Shown in pieces: positions 1-8,442 of a stretch of 64,000 bases of DNA. Both the position numbers and the translations under genes were made by a program. The notes beneath the pieces are model-generated. The model saw only the letters and a program-made list of their open reading frames with translations. It was not told where the DNA came from and ran no database searches. The stretch lies in contig NZ_LT607751.1 in assembly GCF_900090305.1 (NCBI RefSeq), positions 2,108,001-2,172,000 on the forward strand, written 5' to 3'. Position 1 is the first letter of the stretch; every line of letters starts with the position of its first letter. The DNA comes from Micromonospora siamensis. GTDB taxonomy: Bacteria; Actinomycetota; Actinomycetes; Mycobacteriales; Micromonosporaceae.

Positions 1-1
1 C

Positions 2-3000
2 CCGTCGTCCACCGTGGTCGGCAGCCTCACCGGCGAGGTCCGGCTGCCCGCCGGGCTCACCGCCGCCGCTCCGAAGACCAGCAGCCCGAAGGCCGGCGCC
101 CCGGCGAGCGGCTCGAAGAGCACGGCCAGGGCCGACGTCACGGAGACCTGGACGCCGGACCGATTCAACCTGGCCGGTGAGGACTGGGAGAGCCACCGCA
201 CCGGCGCGTACGGCAACCTCCAGCCGGCGCTGCGCGCCGAGGCGGGCGCCACCGCGCTGGCCGGGCAGGCGCTGCTGCTCAACGGCAAGCCGCTGGCCGG
301 GGTGACCCTCGCGGTGGGCCGCAAGTCCACCCGCACCGACGCCACCGGCCGGTTCCTGCTCACCGGGCTCACCGGCGGCCACCACGTCCTGGTGATCGAC
401 GGGGCGACGGCGAGCACGCCGGGGCGGGCCTTCGGCCGCTTCGAGACCGGGGTTGACCTGCGGGCGGAGCAGACCACCGAGCTGTCGTACCCGATCTGGA
501 TGACCCGGCTGGACACCGCGCACGCCGTGAAGATCGCGTCGCCGACGAAGCGGCAGACGGTGGTCACCACCCCGGCCATCCCCGGCTTCGAGGTACGGCT
601 GCCCAAGGGCACCGTGATCCGGGACCGGGCCGGCAAGCGGGTCACCGAGCTCTCCATCACCGCCCTGCCGGTGGACCAGCCGCCGTTCCCGCTGCCGGTC
701 GGGGTACGCACCCCGGTCTACTTCACCGTGCAGCCGGGCGGGTCGGTGGTGCTGCCCGAGGGCGCGCAGATCATCTACCCGAACACCCAGAAGCTGGCGC
801 CGGGCAGCCGGCTGGACTTCTGGGACTACGACCCGGGCCGGGTGCCGTGCACGAAGGCGCCGGTGAAGTCGTACCCGAAGCCGCCGGCCAAGGCGGTCAA
901 GGCGCCCTCGGTCTGCGCGGTCACCGGCGCCGAGGCCGGCTGGTACATCTACGGCCACGGCACCGTCACCCCCGACGGCCGGCAGATCGTGCCCGACCCG
1001 GACGTGCGGGTCTGGGAGTTCACCGGGGCGATGTTCAACGGCAGCGGCAAGCGCCCGGCCGGCTCCGGACCCGGTGAGGACGGCGACGACGGCGGCGACC
1101 CGGTCGACCTGGCCACCGGTCTCTTCGTCGACGAGCACACCGACCTGCTGGTCAACGACGTGCTGCCGATCTCGATCACCCGCACCTACCGGCAGAACGA
1201 CACCAACAGCCGCGAGTTCGGCATCGGCGCGAACTTCACCTACGGCATCTTCGTCTATTCCGAGCAGCAGTACGTCCAGGCCGACCTGGTGCTGCCGGAC
1301 AGCGGCAAGGTCCACTTCGACCGGGTGAGCCCCGGCACCGGCTGGACGGACGCCGTGTTCAAGGCGGTGAACACCACCGGGCCGTACCGGGACGCGGTGA
1401 TGAGCTGGAACGGCGACGGCTGGGACCTGGTCCGCAGCGACGGGCTGACCTTCGTCTTCGGCGAGAACGCGCCGTTGCAGTCGATCCGTGACCGGCACGG
1501 CAACCAGATCACCCTGACCCGGTCCAGCGGCGGACAGTCCGGCGACATCACCCAGATCACCTCGCCGAACGGCCGCTGGATCAAGCTCTCCTACAGCGGT
1601 GGCCGGGTCACCCGGGCACAGGACAACGCCGGGCGGGTCGTCCAGTACGGCTACGACACCTCCGGGCGGCTGACCTCGGTCACCTCGCCCGGCGGCCGGA
1701 CCACCACGTACGGCTACGACACCGCGCACCGGATGACCACGGTCACCGACGCCCGCGGCATCACCTACCTGACCAACACCTACGACGCCAACGGGCGGGT
1801 GGCCAGCCAGGCCATGCCGGACGGGGTCAGCTACCGGTTCGCGTACACCACCGACGCCAACGGCAGGGTGGTGAAGACGGCGGTCACCGAGCCGGACGGC
1901 AGCGTCCGGGAGACCAGCTTCGACGCCGACCGCCGGGTGGTCGCCGAGACCACCGCCGCCGGCACCGCCCAGGAGCGCACCTCCACCACCACCCGGGACC
2001 CGGTCACCCACCTGCCCACCGCACTGGTCGACCCGTACGGGCGGCGCACCACCCTGGACTACGGGCCGAACGGCGACCTGACCTCGGTCACCGCGCTGGC
2101 CGGCACCGCCGCCGCCCAGGCCGCCACGGTCACCTCCGGCGGGCCGTACCGGCAGCTCACCTCGGTCACCGACGACCAGGGCCGCAGCACCCGCATGGAG
2201 TACGACAACGACGGCAACCTGGTGGCCGCGACCGACGCCGCCGGCCGCACCCGCCGCTACACCTACAACGGCGCCGGGCAGGTCACCTCGTCGGTCGACC
2301 CGCTGGGCAACACCACCCGCTACCGCTACGAGCTGGGTGACCTGGTCGAGGTGACCGACCCGCTGGGCCGGACCACCCGCAGCTTCACCGACGCGGTGGG
2401 CCGCCCGGTGGCGGTCACCGACGCGCAGGGGGTGCTGGAGCAGGTCCGCTACGACCCGGACAACCAGGTGGTCGCCAGCACCGACGGGCTCGGTCGCAGC
2501 ACCGCCTTCGACTACGACGGCAACGGCAACCTGACGTCGTTCACCGACCCGCGGGGCAACACCACCCGGGTCGACTACGACAACTCCGACCGGCCGGTCA
2601 CCGTGACCGACCCGCTGGGCAAGCAGGCCCGGCAGGCGTACGACGTGCTCGGCCGGGCGGTCTCCGCCACCGACCGGCGCGGGAAGACCACGGTGACCGC
2701 GTACGACGGCCTCGGCCGGACCACCTTCATCGGGTACGGCGCGACCGCCGGCCCGACCTACGAGAGCACCAAGCGGTTCAGCTACGACACGCTGGACCGG
2801 CTCACCACCATCGACGACTCGGCCGGTGGGGCGATCACCCTGGCCTGGAACGCGCTCGACCAGGTGACCAGCGTGACCGGCCCGGCCGGCACCGTCGGCT
2901 ACTCCTACGACGCCGCCGGCCGCCGGGCGGGGATGACCGTGCCGGGCCAGCCGGCCATCTCCTACGGCTACGACGCGACCGGGCTGATCGAGCGGATCAC

Positions 3001-4459
3001 GCAGGGCGGCACCACCGCCACCTGGCACCGGGACGCCGCCGGCCGGACCGACCGCGTCGAGCAGGCGGGCGTGGTCACCCGGTACGCGTACGACGCGGCC
3101 TCCCAGCTGACCGGGATGACGTACGAAACCGCCGGTGGGGTGCCGATCGGCAACCTCGGCTACCGGTACGACCGGACCGGGCGGGTGGCGGACCTTACCG
3201 GCACCCTCGCCCACGTCACCATCCCCAGCACCGGGCCGCCGGCCAGCTACGATGCGGCCAACCGGTTGACCGGCCGGGGCGCCCGGACCTTCGCCTACGA
3301 CGACGAGGGCAACCTCACCTCCGACGGGTCGTCCAGCTACGCCTGGAACGCCCGTGGCGAACTGGCCGGGGTGACCGGGCCGGGCGTGGCCACCACGTAC
3401 GGCTACGACGCGGCGGGCCGCCTGGCCAGCCGGACCAGCGGCGGCGCCACCACCGGGTTCCTCTACGACGGCCCGAACCTGGTCCGCGAGCAGACCGGCT
3501 CGGCGGTCGCCGACCGGCTCACCGCCGGACTCGACCAGACCCTGGTCCGTACCGACGCGGCGGGCGCCCGGGTGCCGATCACCGACGCCCTCGGCAGCGT
3601 GCTCGGCCTCGCCGACTCGTCCGGCACCCTGACCACCGAGTACCGCTACGACCCGTTCGGCGCGGTCACCGCCAAGGGCGCGGGCAGCGGCAACACCCAG
3701 CAGTTCACCGGCCGGGAGCGGGACGCCGACACGGGGCTGCTCTACAACCGGGCCCGTTGGTACAGCCCGGAGACGGGCCGCTTCCTCAGCCAGGACCCGG
3801 CCGGCCTCGGCGGCGGCAGCACCAACCTCTACACCTACGCGCTCAACGACCCGGTCAACCTCTCCGACCCCAACGGCGACTGCCCGATCTGCGTCGCGAT
3901 CATCGTGGGCGCGCTGGTCGGCGGGGCCACCTCGGTCGGCATCGGGGCCGGCATCTCGGCCCTGACCGGGCGCAAGTACAGCTGGAACGACGCCCTCAAG
4001 GACTTCGCCATCGGCGCCGCCCTCGGCGGCCTCACCGGTGGGGCCGGGGCGTGGCTCAAGGCCGGCAGCGGGGTGTGGAAGCTCGGCCAGTTCGAACGCG
4101 GCCTGGCCATCGAGGCGAAGCTCGGCGGCAACCTGCCGCGCAGCTTCCCGACCATCGACCGGTTCGCCAACGGCACCGCCACCAGCATCAAGAGCGTCGA
4201 CCTGGGGGCGAAGACGTACCAGTCGGCGGCGAAGCTGACCAGTCGGCTCAAGGGCTACGTGGACAAGGCGGCCGGCTTCGCCAAGAGCAACCCGGTGACC
4301 TTCGACGGTGTGACCATCCGGCCCGGGCAGGTCGCCGCCCGGGAGTTGGAGGTGGTGGTGCCGCGCGGGGCCACCGCCGCCCAGCAGAACGCGCTCAACC
4401 AGATAGTGCAGTACGGCGCCCAGAAGGGGGTGACCGTCCGGGTCATCGTGATGAGATGA
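2..4459 (+). CDS. RHS/YD-repeat polymorphic toxin, C-terminal nuclease-like tip (5' partial)
   Basis: The frame is open to the left edge and there is no signal peptide, so the true start lies upstream. Counting from the GTG at 14, residues 75-150 resemble a carboxypeptidase-regulatory-like Ig fold and 355-430 a DUF6531 entry domain (VDLATGLF, ITRTYR). About 520-1140 are dozens of YD repeats (YDxxGRLxxVT). The RHS core (YRYDPFG, GRERDADTGLLYNRARWY, DPNGD) is at about 1195-1290. After DPNGD come a glycine-rich pretoxin segment and a tip of about 125 residues with IDRF and SIKSVDL motifs. From memory this tip resembles CdiA-type endonuclease/tRNase toxins. The YD shell normally encapsulates the toxin for delivery in interbacterial competition. 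The family call is firm; the nuclease class is inferred. Confidence 0.9.
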   Translation, partial: PSSTVVGSLTGEVRLPAGLTAAAPKTSSPKAGAPASGSKSTARADVTETWTPDRFNLAGEDWESHRTGAYGNLQPALRAEAGATALAGQALLLNGKPLAGVTLAVGRKSTRTDATGRFLLTGLTGGHHVLVIDGATASTPGRAFGRFETGVDLRAEQTTELSYPIWMTRLDTAHAVKIASPTKRQTVVTTPAIPGFEVRLPKGTVIRDRAGKRVTELSITALPVDQPPFPLPVGVRTPVYFTVQPGGSVVLPEGAQIIYPNTQKLAPGSRLDFWDYDPGRVPCTKAPVKSYPKPPAKAVKAPSVCAVTGAEAGWYIYGHGTVTPDGRQIVPDPDVRVWEFTGAMFNGSGKRPAGSGPGEDGDDGGDPVDLATGLFVDEHTDLLVNDVLPISITRTYRQNDTNSREFGIGANFTYGIFVYSEQQYVQADLVLPDSGKVHFDRVSPGTGWTDAVFKAVNTTGPYRDAVMSWNGDGWDLVRSDGLTFVFGENAPLQSIRDRHGNQITLTRSSGGQSGDITQITSPNGRWIKLSYSGGRVTRAQDNAGRVVQYGYDTSGRLTSVTSPGGRTTTYGYDTAHRMTTVTDARGITYLTNTYDANGRVASQAMPDGVSYRFAYTTDANGRVVKTAVTEPDGSVRETSFDADRRVVAETTAAGTAQERTSTTTRDPVTHLPTALVDPYGRRTTLDYGPNGDLTSVTALAGTAAAQAATVTSGGPYRQLTSVTDDQGRSTRMEYDNDGNLVAATDAAGRTRRYTYNGAGQVTSSVDPLGNTTRYRYELGDLVEVTDPLGRTTRSFTDAVGRPVAVTDAQGVLEQVRYDPDNQVVASTDGLGRSTAFDYDGNGNLTSFTDPRGNTTRVDYDNSDRPVTVTDPLGKQARQAYDVLGRAVSATDRRGKTTVTAYDGLGRTTFIGYGATAGPTYESTKRFSYDTLDRLTTIDDSAGGAITLAWNALDQVTSVTGPAGTVGYSYDAAGRRAGMTVPGQPAISYGYDATGLIERITQGGTTATWHRDAAGRTDRVEQAGVVTRYAYDAASQLTGMTYETAGGVPIGNLGYRYDRTGRVADLTGTLAHVTIPSTGPPASYDAANRLTGRGARTFAYDDEGNLTSDGSSSYAWNARGELAGVTGPGVATTYGYDAAGRLASRTSGGATTGFLYDGPNLVREQTGSAVADRLTAGLDQTLVRTDAAGARVPITDALGSVLGLADSSGTLTTEYRYDPFGAVTAKGAGSGNTQQFTGRERDADTGLLYNRARWYSPETGRFLSQDPAGLGGGSTNLYTYALNDPVNLSDPNGDCPICVAIIVGALVGGATSVGIGAGISALTGRKYSWNDALKDFAIGAALGGLTGGAGAWLKAGSGVWKLGQFERGLAIEAKLGGNLPRSFPTIDRFANGTATSIKSVDLGAKTYQSAAKLTSRLKGYVDKAAGFAKSNPVTFDGVTIRPGQVAARELEVVVPRGATAAQQNALNQIVQYGAQKGVTVRVIVMR

Positions 4460-4469
4460 CCCCTTCCCC

Positions 4470-4502
4470 GGGGACGTCCCGCGGGTACGCTGGGACGTCC
4501 CC
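4470..4502. promoter_or_regulatory. Twin palindromes flanking a -10-like box before the immunity gene
   Basis: GGGACGTCCC, itself a perfect 10-bp palindrome, occurs at 4471-4480 and again at 4492-4501. The centres are 21 bp apart, which is two helical turns. TACGCT at 4486-4491 lies between them and resembles an actinobacterial -10. The whole block can also fold as an 11-bp hairpin (4470-4480 with 4492-4502), but no T-tract follows. It may be an operator for separate immunity expression, or a structured spacer. Confidence 0.45.
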
Positions 4503-4521
4503 CTGTCGACAGAGGACACCG

Positions 4522-4962
4522 ATGACCAGACTCGCCGGACTCGACCTGCGTAGAGGTCGCCACGTCGTCCACTCCTCCTCGCTCACCGTCGACGGCCTGT
4601 GGATCGCCAACGGCGTCTTCGAGCTCCTCGACGACTCGCCGGGGGACAAGGAGCTGGGCGCGGCGGTGCGCCGGATGCTGGACGCCTCCCGCGACGGCGT
4701 ACCCACCCCGGACCTGCGCGGCGGGCCGTCCCTGTTCGCCCCGGTGCTGGACGCGCTCGGGCTGCGCTCCTGGGCCACGTACGCCAAGGGCGCCGTGCAC
4801 GTCGACGTCGAGCAGGACGGCGAGGACGTGCTGGTCAGCCCGACCCGTAACGGCGGCCGGGAGGGGTTCGTCGGCCTGACCGAGCAGTCGGTGCGGCTGG
4901 CCGCCCCGGACGACGAGGAGCTGGGCGTGGCGCTGCGGGCCGCGCTCGGCCGGTCGAGCTGA
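4522..4962 (+). CDS. Probable immunity protein for the upstream RHS toxin (CdiI-like)
   Basis: A 146-residue cytosolic protein begins at ATG 4522, with AGAGGA six nt upstream. It starts 62 nt after the toxin stop, the position expected for a cognate immunity gene. It has no signal peptide or membrane segment and is acidic (DDSPGDKEL, DVEQDGED, DDEEL), as many nuclease inhibitors are. From memory it resembles proteins annotated as contact-dependent growth inhibition immunity proteins, with a tail ending in an EELGVALRAAL helix. The partner assignment rests on position and charge; binding is not shown. A separate promoter may lie in the gap (TACGCT, 4486-4491). Confidence 0.6.
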   Translation: MTRLAGLDLRRGRHVVHSSSLTVDGLWIANGVFELLDDSPGDKELGAAVRRMLDASRDGVPTPDLRGGPSLFAPVLDALGLRSWATYAKGAVHVDVEQDGEDVLVSPTRNGGREGFVGLTEQSVRLAAPDDEELGVALRAALGRSS

Positions 4963-4966
4963 GCCG

Positions 4967-6454
4967 ATGGACGGCGAACCGCGGCTCAGCCGGCGCACGA
5001 TGCTCGCCGGTGGGGCCCTCGCCATGGCCGCGTCCGCGCTGGCCGCCTGCTCGGCGAGCGCCCGTACGCCGGTCCGGCCGGCGGCGCCGGACCCGTCCGC
5101 CGGCCTGCCGGACATCCAGTTCGACGTGGCCCGCTACAGCGCTCCCGAGCGCAGCTCGCCGACCGGCGGGCCGTTCGTCATGCCACCGGTGCACACCGTC
5201 TACCTGACCGCCGCGCTCTCCCGCGCCCCGGGCCGTGACGACCAGCGGGAGCTGCACCGGGTGCTGGCCGCCCTGGAGGCCGGGTACCCGTTCGGCGCCG
5301 CCGGCCTGATGACCTTCGTGTCGTACGGGCTGCCGTACTTCCGCCGGCTGCCCGGCGGGCTCACCGGTGACCTGGTCGACGCGCACCTGCCGAAGCTGCT
5401 CGCCGACCCCGCCCGGTCGGTGCTGGAGGAGGCGGTGCCGGGGCCCACCGACGTCCACCCGGACAACCCGGGGGTGGCCAAGAAGCGGTTCACCGTGCCG
5501 GTGCGGATCGAGCAGAACGACCTGCTCTTCACCTTCCGCAGTGACCGGGCGGCGGTGATCCAGGACGTGCTGGCCTGGTTCGACGGCAGCGGCAGCCTCG
5601 CCGGCCGGCCGACGCCCTCGCCGGGCTTCGCGGGCCTGCTCACCGTCACCTCCAGCCGGCACATGTTCACCCAGGTCGGCCTGCCCCGTTCGGTCGCCGA
5701 GCAGAACCGGCTGCCGTACGCCCGGTTCATCCAGCCCGACTCGCCGATGTGGATGGGCTTCTCGGACCAGCAGGTCAACGCCTCCGGCCCGCCGGCGATC
5801 TGCACCTTCGCCGGCAACGCGTCGGCCCGGTTGACCACCGCCCGGCCCGGCGACTACCTGGACAACGGCGGCGTGCAGCACCTGTCGCACGTCATCCTCG
5901 ACATGCTCCAGTTCTACGACATGGCCGACGCGGACACCCCGCCCAGCGCGAACGGCAACTTCACCAAGCGGGTGCAGTACATGTTCCACGCCCCGCCGGT
6001 GCACCCGGGCAACGCCGACCAGTTGACCGACGGCGGCGGCCCGTCCTTCCTGCCGGCGGAGAACCGCGGCCCGGCGTACGCGGAGCGGACGGCGCGGGGG
6101 ATCGGCCTGCCCCCGGGTGAGCGGCGGATGGGGCACCTCTCCACCCTCCAACGCACCTCGCGGGCCGCCGACGGCACCCCGATGCACCTGCGGGTGGACG
6201 GCCCGGGCTTCGACGCGATGGACGTCCCGGACGGCAGCAGCCAGCCGAAGCTGCACTTCAGCATCTTCGTGCCGACCGCCGACTTCTTCACCCGGATGCG
6301 GCGCAGCCAGGCCGCGGTGGACCTGGCGCGCAAGCACCGGGTGGCGGAGCAGGACAACGGCCTGGAACGCTTCCTGACCTGCACCCGTCGGCAGAACTTC
6401 CTGGTGCCGCCCCGGCGGAACCGGGCGTTCCCGCTGGCGGAGCTGGCCGGTTGA
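4967..6454 (+). CDS. Tat-exported lipoprotein, possible divergent DyP-like protein
   Basis: The 495-residue product starts with a twin-arginine signal (LSRRTMLAGG, residues 7-16) followed by lipobox LAAC with the lipidated cysteine at 28, so it should sit on the outer face of the membrane. The C-terminal part (LHFSIFVPTADFF, then GLERFLTCTRRQNFLVPPRR) is laid out like the end of dye-decolourising peroxidases (GLxFxxxQxDxxxxFVxxQR). The DyP GxxDG motif is not visible, so haem peroxidase activity is doubtful and a DUF-type relative of the fold is equally likely. It follows the immunity gene by 4 nt, but nothing ties it to toxin biology. It converges with the phosphatase gene 8 nt on. Confidence 0.6.
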   Translation: MDGEPRLSRRTMLAGGALAMAASALAACSASARTPVRPAAPDPSAGLPDIQFDVARYSAPERSSPTGGPFVMPPVHTVYLTAALSRAPGRDDQRELHRVLAALEAGYPFGAAGLMTFVSYGLPYFRRLPGGLTGDLVDAHLPKLLADPARSVLEEAVPGPTDVHPDNPGVAKKRFTVPVRIEQNDLLFTFRSDRAAVIQDVLAWFDGSGSLAGRPTPSPGFAGLLTVTSSRHMFTQVGLPRSVAEQNRLPYARFIQPDSPMWMGFSDQQVNASGPPAICTFAGNASARLTTARPGDYLDNGGVQHLSHVILDMLQFYDMADADTPPSANGNFTKRVQYMFHAPPVHPGNADQLTDGGGPSFLPAENRGPAYAERTARGIGLPPGERRMGHLSTLQRTSRAADGTPMHLRVDGPGFDAMDVPDGSSQPKLHFSIFVPTADFFTRMRRSQAAVDLARKHRVAEQDNGLERFLTCTRRQNFLVPPRRNRAFPLAELAG

Positions 6455-6462
6455 GTCGGTCC

Positions 6463-7212
6463 TCAGTCGAGCAGGTGGTCGTGGAGGGCGGCCAGTTGGG
6501 CGTCGGTCACGCCGGCGTGGCGCAGGTAGCCCTCCGCCGAGCCGTACCCGGTGCGCAGCTCGGTGAGGAAGAGCCGCATCGCCTCCTCCGGTGAGGCCAG
6601 GAACGGGCGGGGCAGCTCCGCGGCGTCCGGCATGGTGGCGGCGATCCAGGCGCTGAACCGGGCGGACGCCTCGGTGCTCAGCGCGTAGTCGGCGGCGATG
6701 TCGTCGTCGGAGACACCGAGCACCGCCAGGGTCAGCGCGCACACCACCCCGGTGCGGTCCTTCCCGGCGAGGCAGTGCACCACCACCGGTGCGTTGGCGC
6801 TGTCGGCGATCAGCCCGACCGCCTCGGCCAGTCCGGCGGTGCCGGTGCGGGCGAGCCCGGCGTACCGGTCGGCCAGCCAGCGCGCGACGCTCTGCTCCTC
6901 GGGGTGCGGGATCTGCGACCAGTCGTCGTGCTCCGGGTGGATGTGCCGGTAGCTCAGGCCGGGCAGCTCGGGCACCCGGCCGTCCCGCTCGACCTCGCGG
7001 GGCCGGCGCAGGTCGATCACGGTGCGGACGCCGAGGGCGGTGAAGGCCGCCCGGTCGGCGTCGTCGAGGCGGTGCGGGGAGTCCGAGCGGTAGAGCCGGC
7101 CGTACCGGACGGTGCGGCCGTCGTGGCCGGTCGGCCCGCCGACGTCGCGGAAGTTGAACATGGTGGTGAAGGGGCTGGGTCGGTTGGCCTCGGTGGCGTC
7201 CACCCCGGACAC
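6463..7212 (-). CDS. Tyrosine-protein phosphatase (PtpB/DSP-like)
   Basis: The protein has 249 residues. The P-loop HCLAGKDRTG occupies residues 146-155, with catalytic Cys147 and Arg153. The N-terminal NFRDVGG motif (20-26) and VIDLRRPREVERDG are typical of the Y_phosphatase3 family that includes mycobacterial PtpB. The C-terminal SAEGYLRHAGV helix is also family-typical. No signal peptide is seen. The GTG at 7212 has no clear Shine-Dalgarno sequence and lies next to a long hairpin; an internal ATG at 7161 (MFNFRDVGG) is an alternative start. The substrate cannot be told from sequence. Confidence 0.85.
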   Translation of the reverse strand: MSGVDATEANRPSPFTTMFNFRDVGGPTGHDGRTVRYGRLYRSDSPHRLDDADRAAFTALGVRTVIDLRRPREVERDGRVPELPGLSYRHIHPEHDDWSQIPHPEEQSVARWLADRYAGLARTGTAGLAEAVGLIADSANAPVVVHCLAGKDRTGVVCALTLAVLGVSDDDIAADYALSTEASARFSAWIAATMPDAAELPRPFLASPEEAMRLFLTELRTGYGSAEGYLRHAGVTDAQLAALHDHLLD

Positions 7213-7215
7213 GGT

Positions 7216-7250
7216 AGACGGCCGGTGGGAAGACTTCCCACCGGCCGTCT
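7216..7250. terminator. Perfect 17-bp hairpin, bidirectional terminator candidate
   Basis: The arms 7216-7232 and 7234-7250 are exact reverse complements around one central base (realistic loop about 5 nt). It lies downstream of the PRC-barrel gene on the minus strand and just upstream of the phosphatase start. No long T-run follows. Confidence 0.6.
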
Positions 7251-7284
7251 CACTTCGCCGCGCTGTGCGCGGGCGGTACGGGTG

Positions 7285-7749
7285 TCAGACCCGGCCCTGA
7301 GTGTCCGGCGGCAGCGCCGAGTAGTTCTCGCCGTAGTAGCCGCCGAGCTTCTCCCGGTAGGCCGGGTCGGTGTGGGTGTTCTCGTCGTACTCCGGGGCGG
7401 CCTTGATCTGGTCCTTGTCCCGGTCGACGTAGACCTTGTTCTCGTCGTGGTCGACACGGTTGACCGTGCCGGCCGGCAGCAGGACCTTCTTGCCGAAGAT
7501 CCACGGCCCGGTGTCGACGACCAGGTAGCTGTCGTCCACGTCGTGGCTGGCCCGGTCGATCTTGCCGATGTGGCCGTCGGTCGCCTCGACCTTGTAGCCG
7601 ACCAGGTCGGCGCCGGCGACACCGGCCTCGTCCCGGTAGCGCCACGGGTCGAACGCGCCGCCCGGCGTGCCGGTGGTGTAGCCGGCCGGGTCACCGTCGA
7701 CGGTGGAGCCGGTGACGGTGTTCGGGTTCTGCGGGTCGAGCCTGTCCAT
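7285..7749 (-). CDS. PRC-barrel domain protein
   Basis: A 154-residue soluble protein begins at ATG 7749 with a good ribosome site (GGCAGGAG). Residues about 48-120 form a PRC-barrel: DLVGYKVEATDGHIGKIDRAS, then YLVVDTGPWIFGKKVLLPAGTV and VYVDRDKDQIKAAPEY. The N-terminus (Asn/Thr/Gly-rich) and the C-terminus (HTDPAYREKLGGYYG) look flexible. Such stand-alone PRC-barrel proteins are common in actinobacteria and are often stress-associated; the barrel is a small beta fold used for RNA or protein contacts. It is monocistronic, with a hairpin after its stop and the ahpD terminator behind its promoter region. Confidence 0.85.
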   Translation of the reverse strand: MDRLDPQNPNTVTGSTVDGDPAGYTTGTPGGAFDPWRYRDEAGVAGADLVGYKVEATDGHIGKIDRASHDVDDSYLVVDTGPWIFGKKVLLPAGTVNRVDHDENKVYVDRDKDQIKAAPEYDENTHTDPAYREKLGGYYGENYSALPPDTQGRV

Positions 7750-7851
7750 GGGAAACTCCTGCCTCGACTGTCATAGTCGTTATGGGAGAAAAGCTCATGT
7801 CGTGTCCGGATAAGTGGTACCCGGCTCGGCCGCTTTCTACACCCGTACCCG

Positions 7852-7898
7852 AAAAAACGACGACGGGCCGGCGCCGCGGTCGCGGCGCCGGCCCGTCG
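7852..7898 (-). terminator. Rho-independent terminator of ahpC-ahpD
   Basis: An 18-bp GC-rich stem (7861-7898, loop GT) is followed on the minus strand by a six-T run (7857-7852). It begins 12 nt after the ahpD stop codon. Confidence 0.85.
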
Positions 7899-7909
7899 GG
7901 GCGTACGCC

Positions 7910-8440
7910 TCAGGCCAGTGCGGCCCGGGCGTCCAGGGCCACCGCGGCGGCGTGCACGACGGCCGCGATCCGCAGCGCCTCGTGCACCTGCTCACGGGTG
8001 AAGCCCGCGGCGCGCAGTGCCTTCTCGTGCGACTCCAGGCACACCCCGCAGCCGGTGATCGCCGAGACGGCGAGGCACCAGAGCTCGAAGTCGCCCTTGT
8101 CGACACCGGGCCGGGCGATGATCTGCATCCGCAGCCGGGCCGGCATCGAAGCGTACTGCTCGTCGCCGATCAGGTGCTTGGCCCGGTAGTAGACGTTGTT
8201 CATCGCCATGATCGTGGCGGCGCCCTTGGCTGCCTCGACCGCCTCCGGCGTCAGGTGGGAGGCCGCCTCCTCGGCGATCTCCCGCAGCAGCTCGCCGTTG
8301 CGGGCCGAGACGGCACAGGCCAGCGCCGTGCCCCAGGCCTGCTCCGGCTTGAGCGTCGAGGTGCCGACGGTCGAGCCGAGGTTGAGCTTGATGTCCTTGG
8401 CGTACTCGGGCAGCGCCGCCTTGACCGCGTCCAGACCCAT
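7910..8440 (-). CDS. ahpD: Alkyl hydroperoxide reductase AhpD
   Basis: The protein has 176 residues. The redox motif CGVC (Cys131 and Cys134) with His138 matches the thiol and proton-relay residues of mycobacterial AhpD. AhpD is the adaptor that re-reduces AhpC with electrons from the lipoamide (Lpd/DlaT) system. The ATG at 8440 lies two nt downstream of the ahpC stop, so the pair is almost certainly one transcript with coupled translation. The length is normal and a strong terminator follows. Confidence 0.95.
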   Translation of the reverse strand: MGLDAVKAALPEYAKDIKLNLGSTVGTSTLKPEQAWGTALACAVSARNGELLREIAEEAASHLTPEAVEAAKGAATIMAMNNVYYRAKHLIGDEQYASMPARLRMQIIARPGVDKGDFELWCLAVSAITGCGVCLESHEKALRAAGFTREQVHEALRIAAVVHAAAVALDARAALA

Positions 8441-8442
8441 GG

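Noticed and set aside
3757-4962. A 401-residue frame overlapping the RHS 3' end and the immunity gene
   Set aside because: Its first part is an Arg/Gln-rich shadow of the RHS gene. The real gene in this frame starts at ATG 4522 with a ribosome site.
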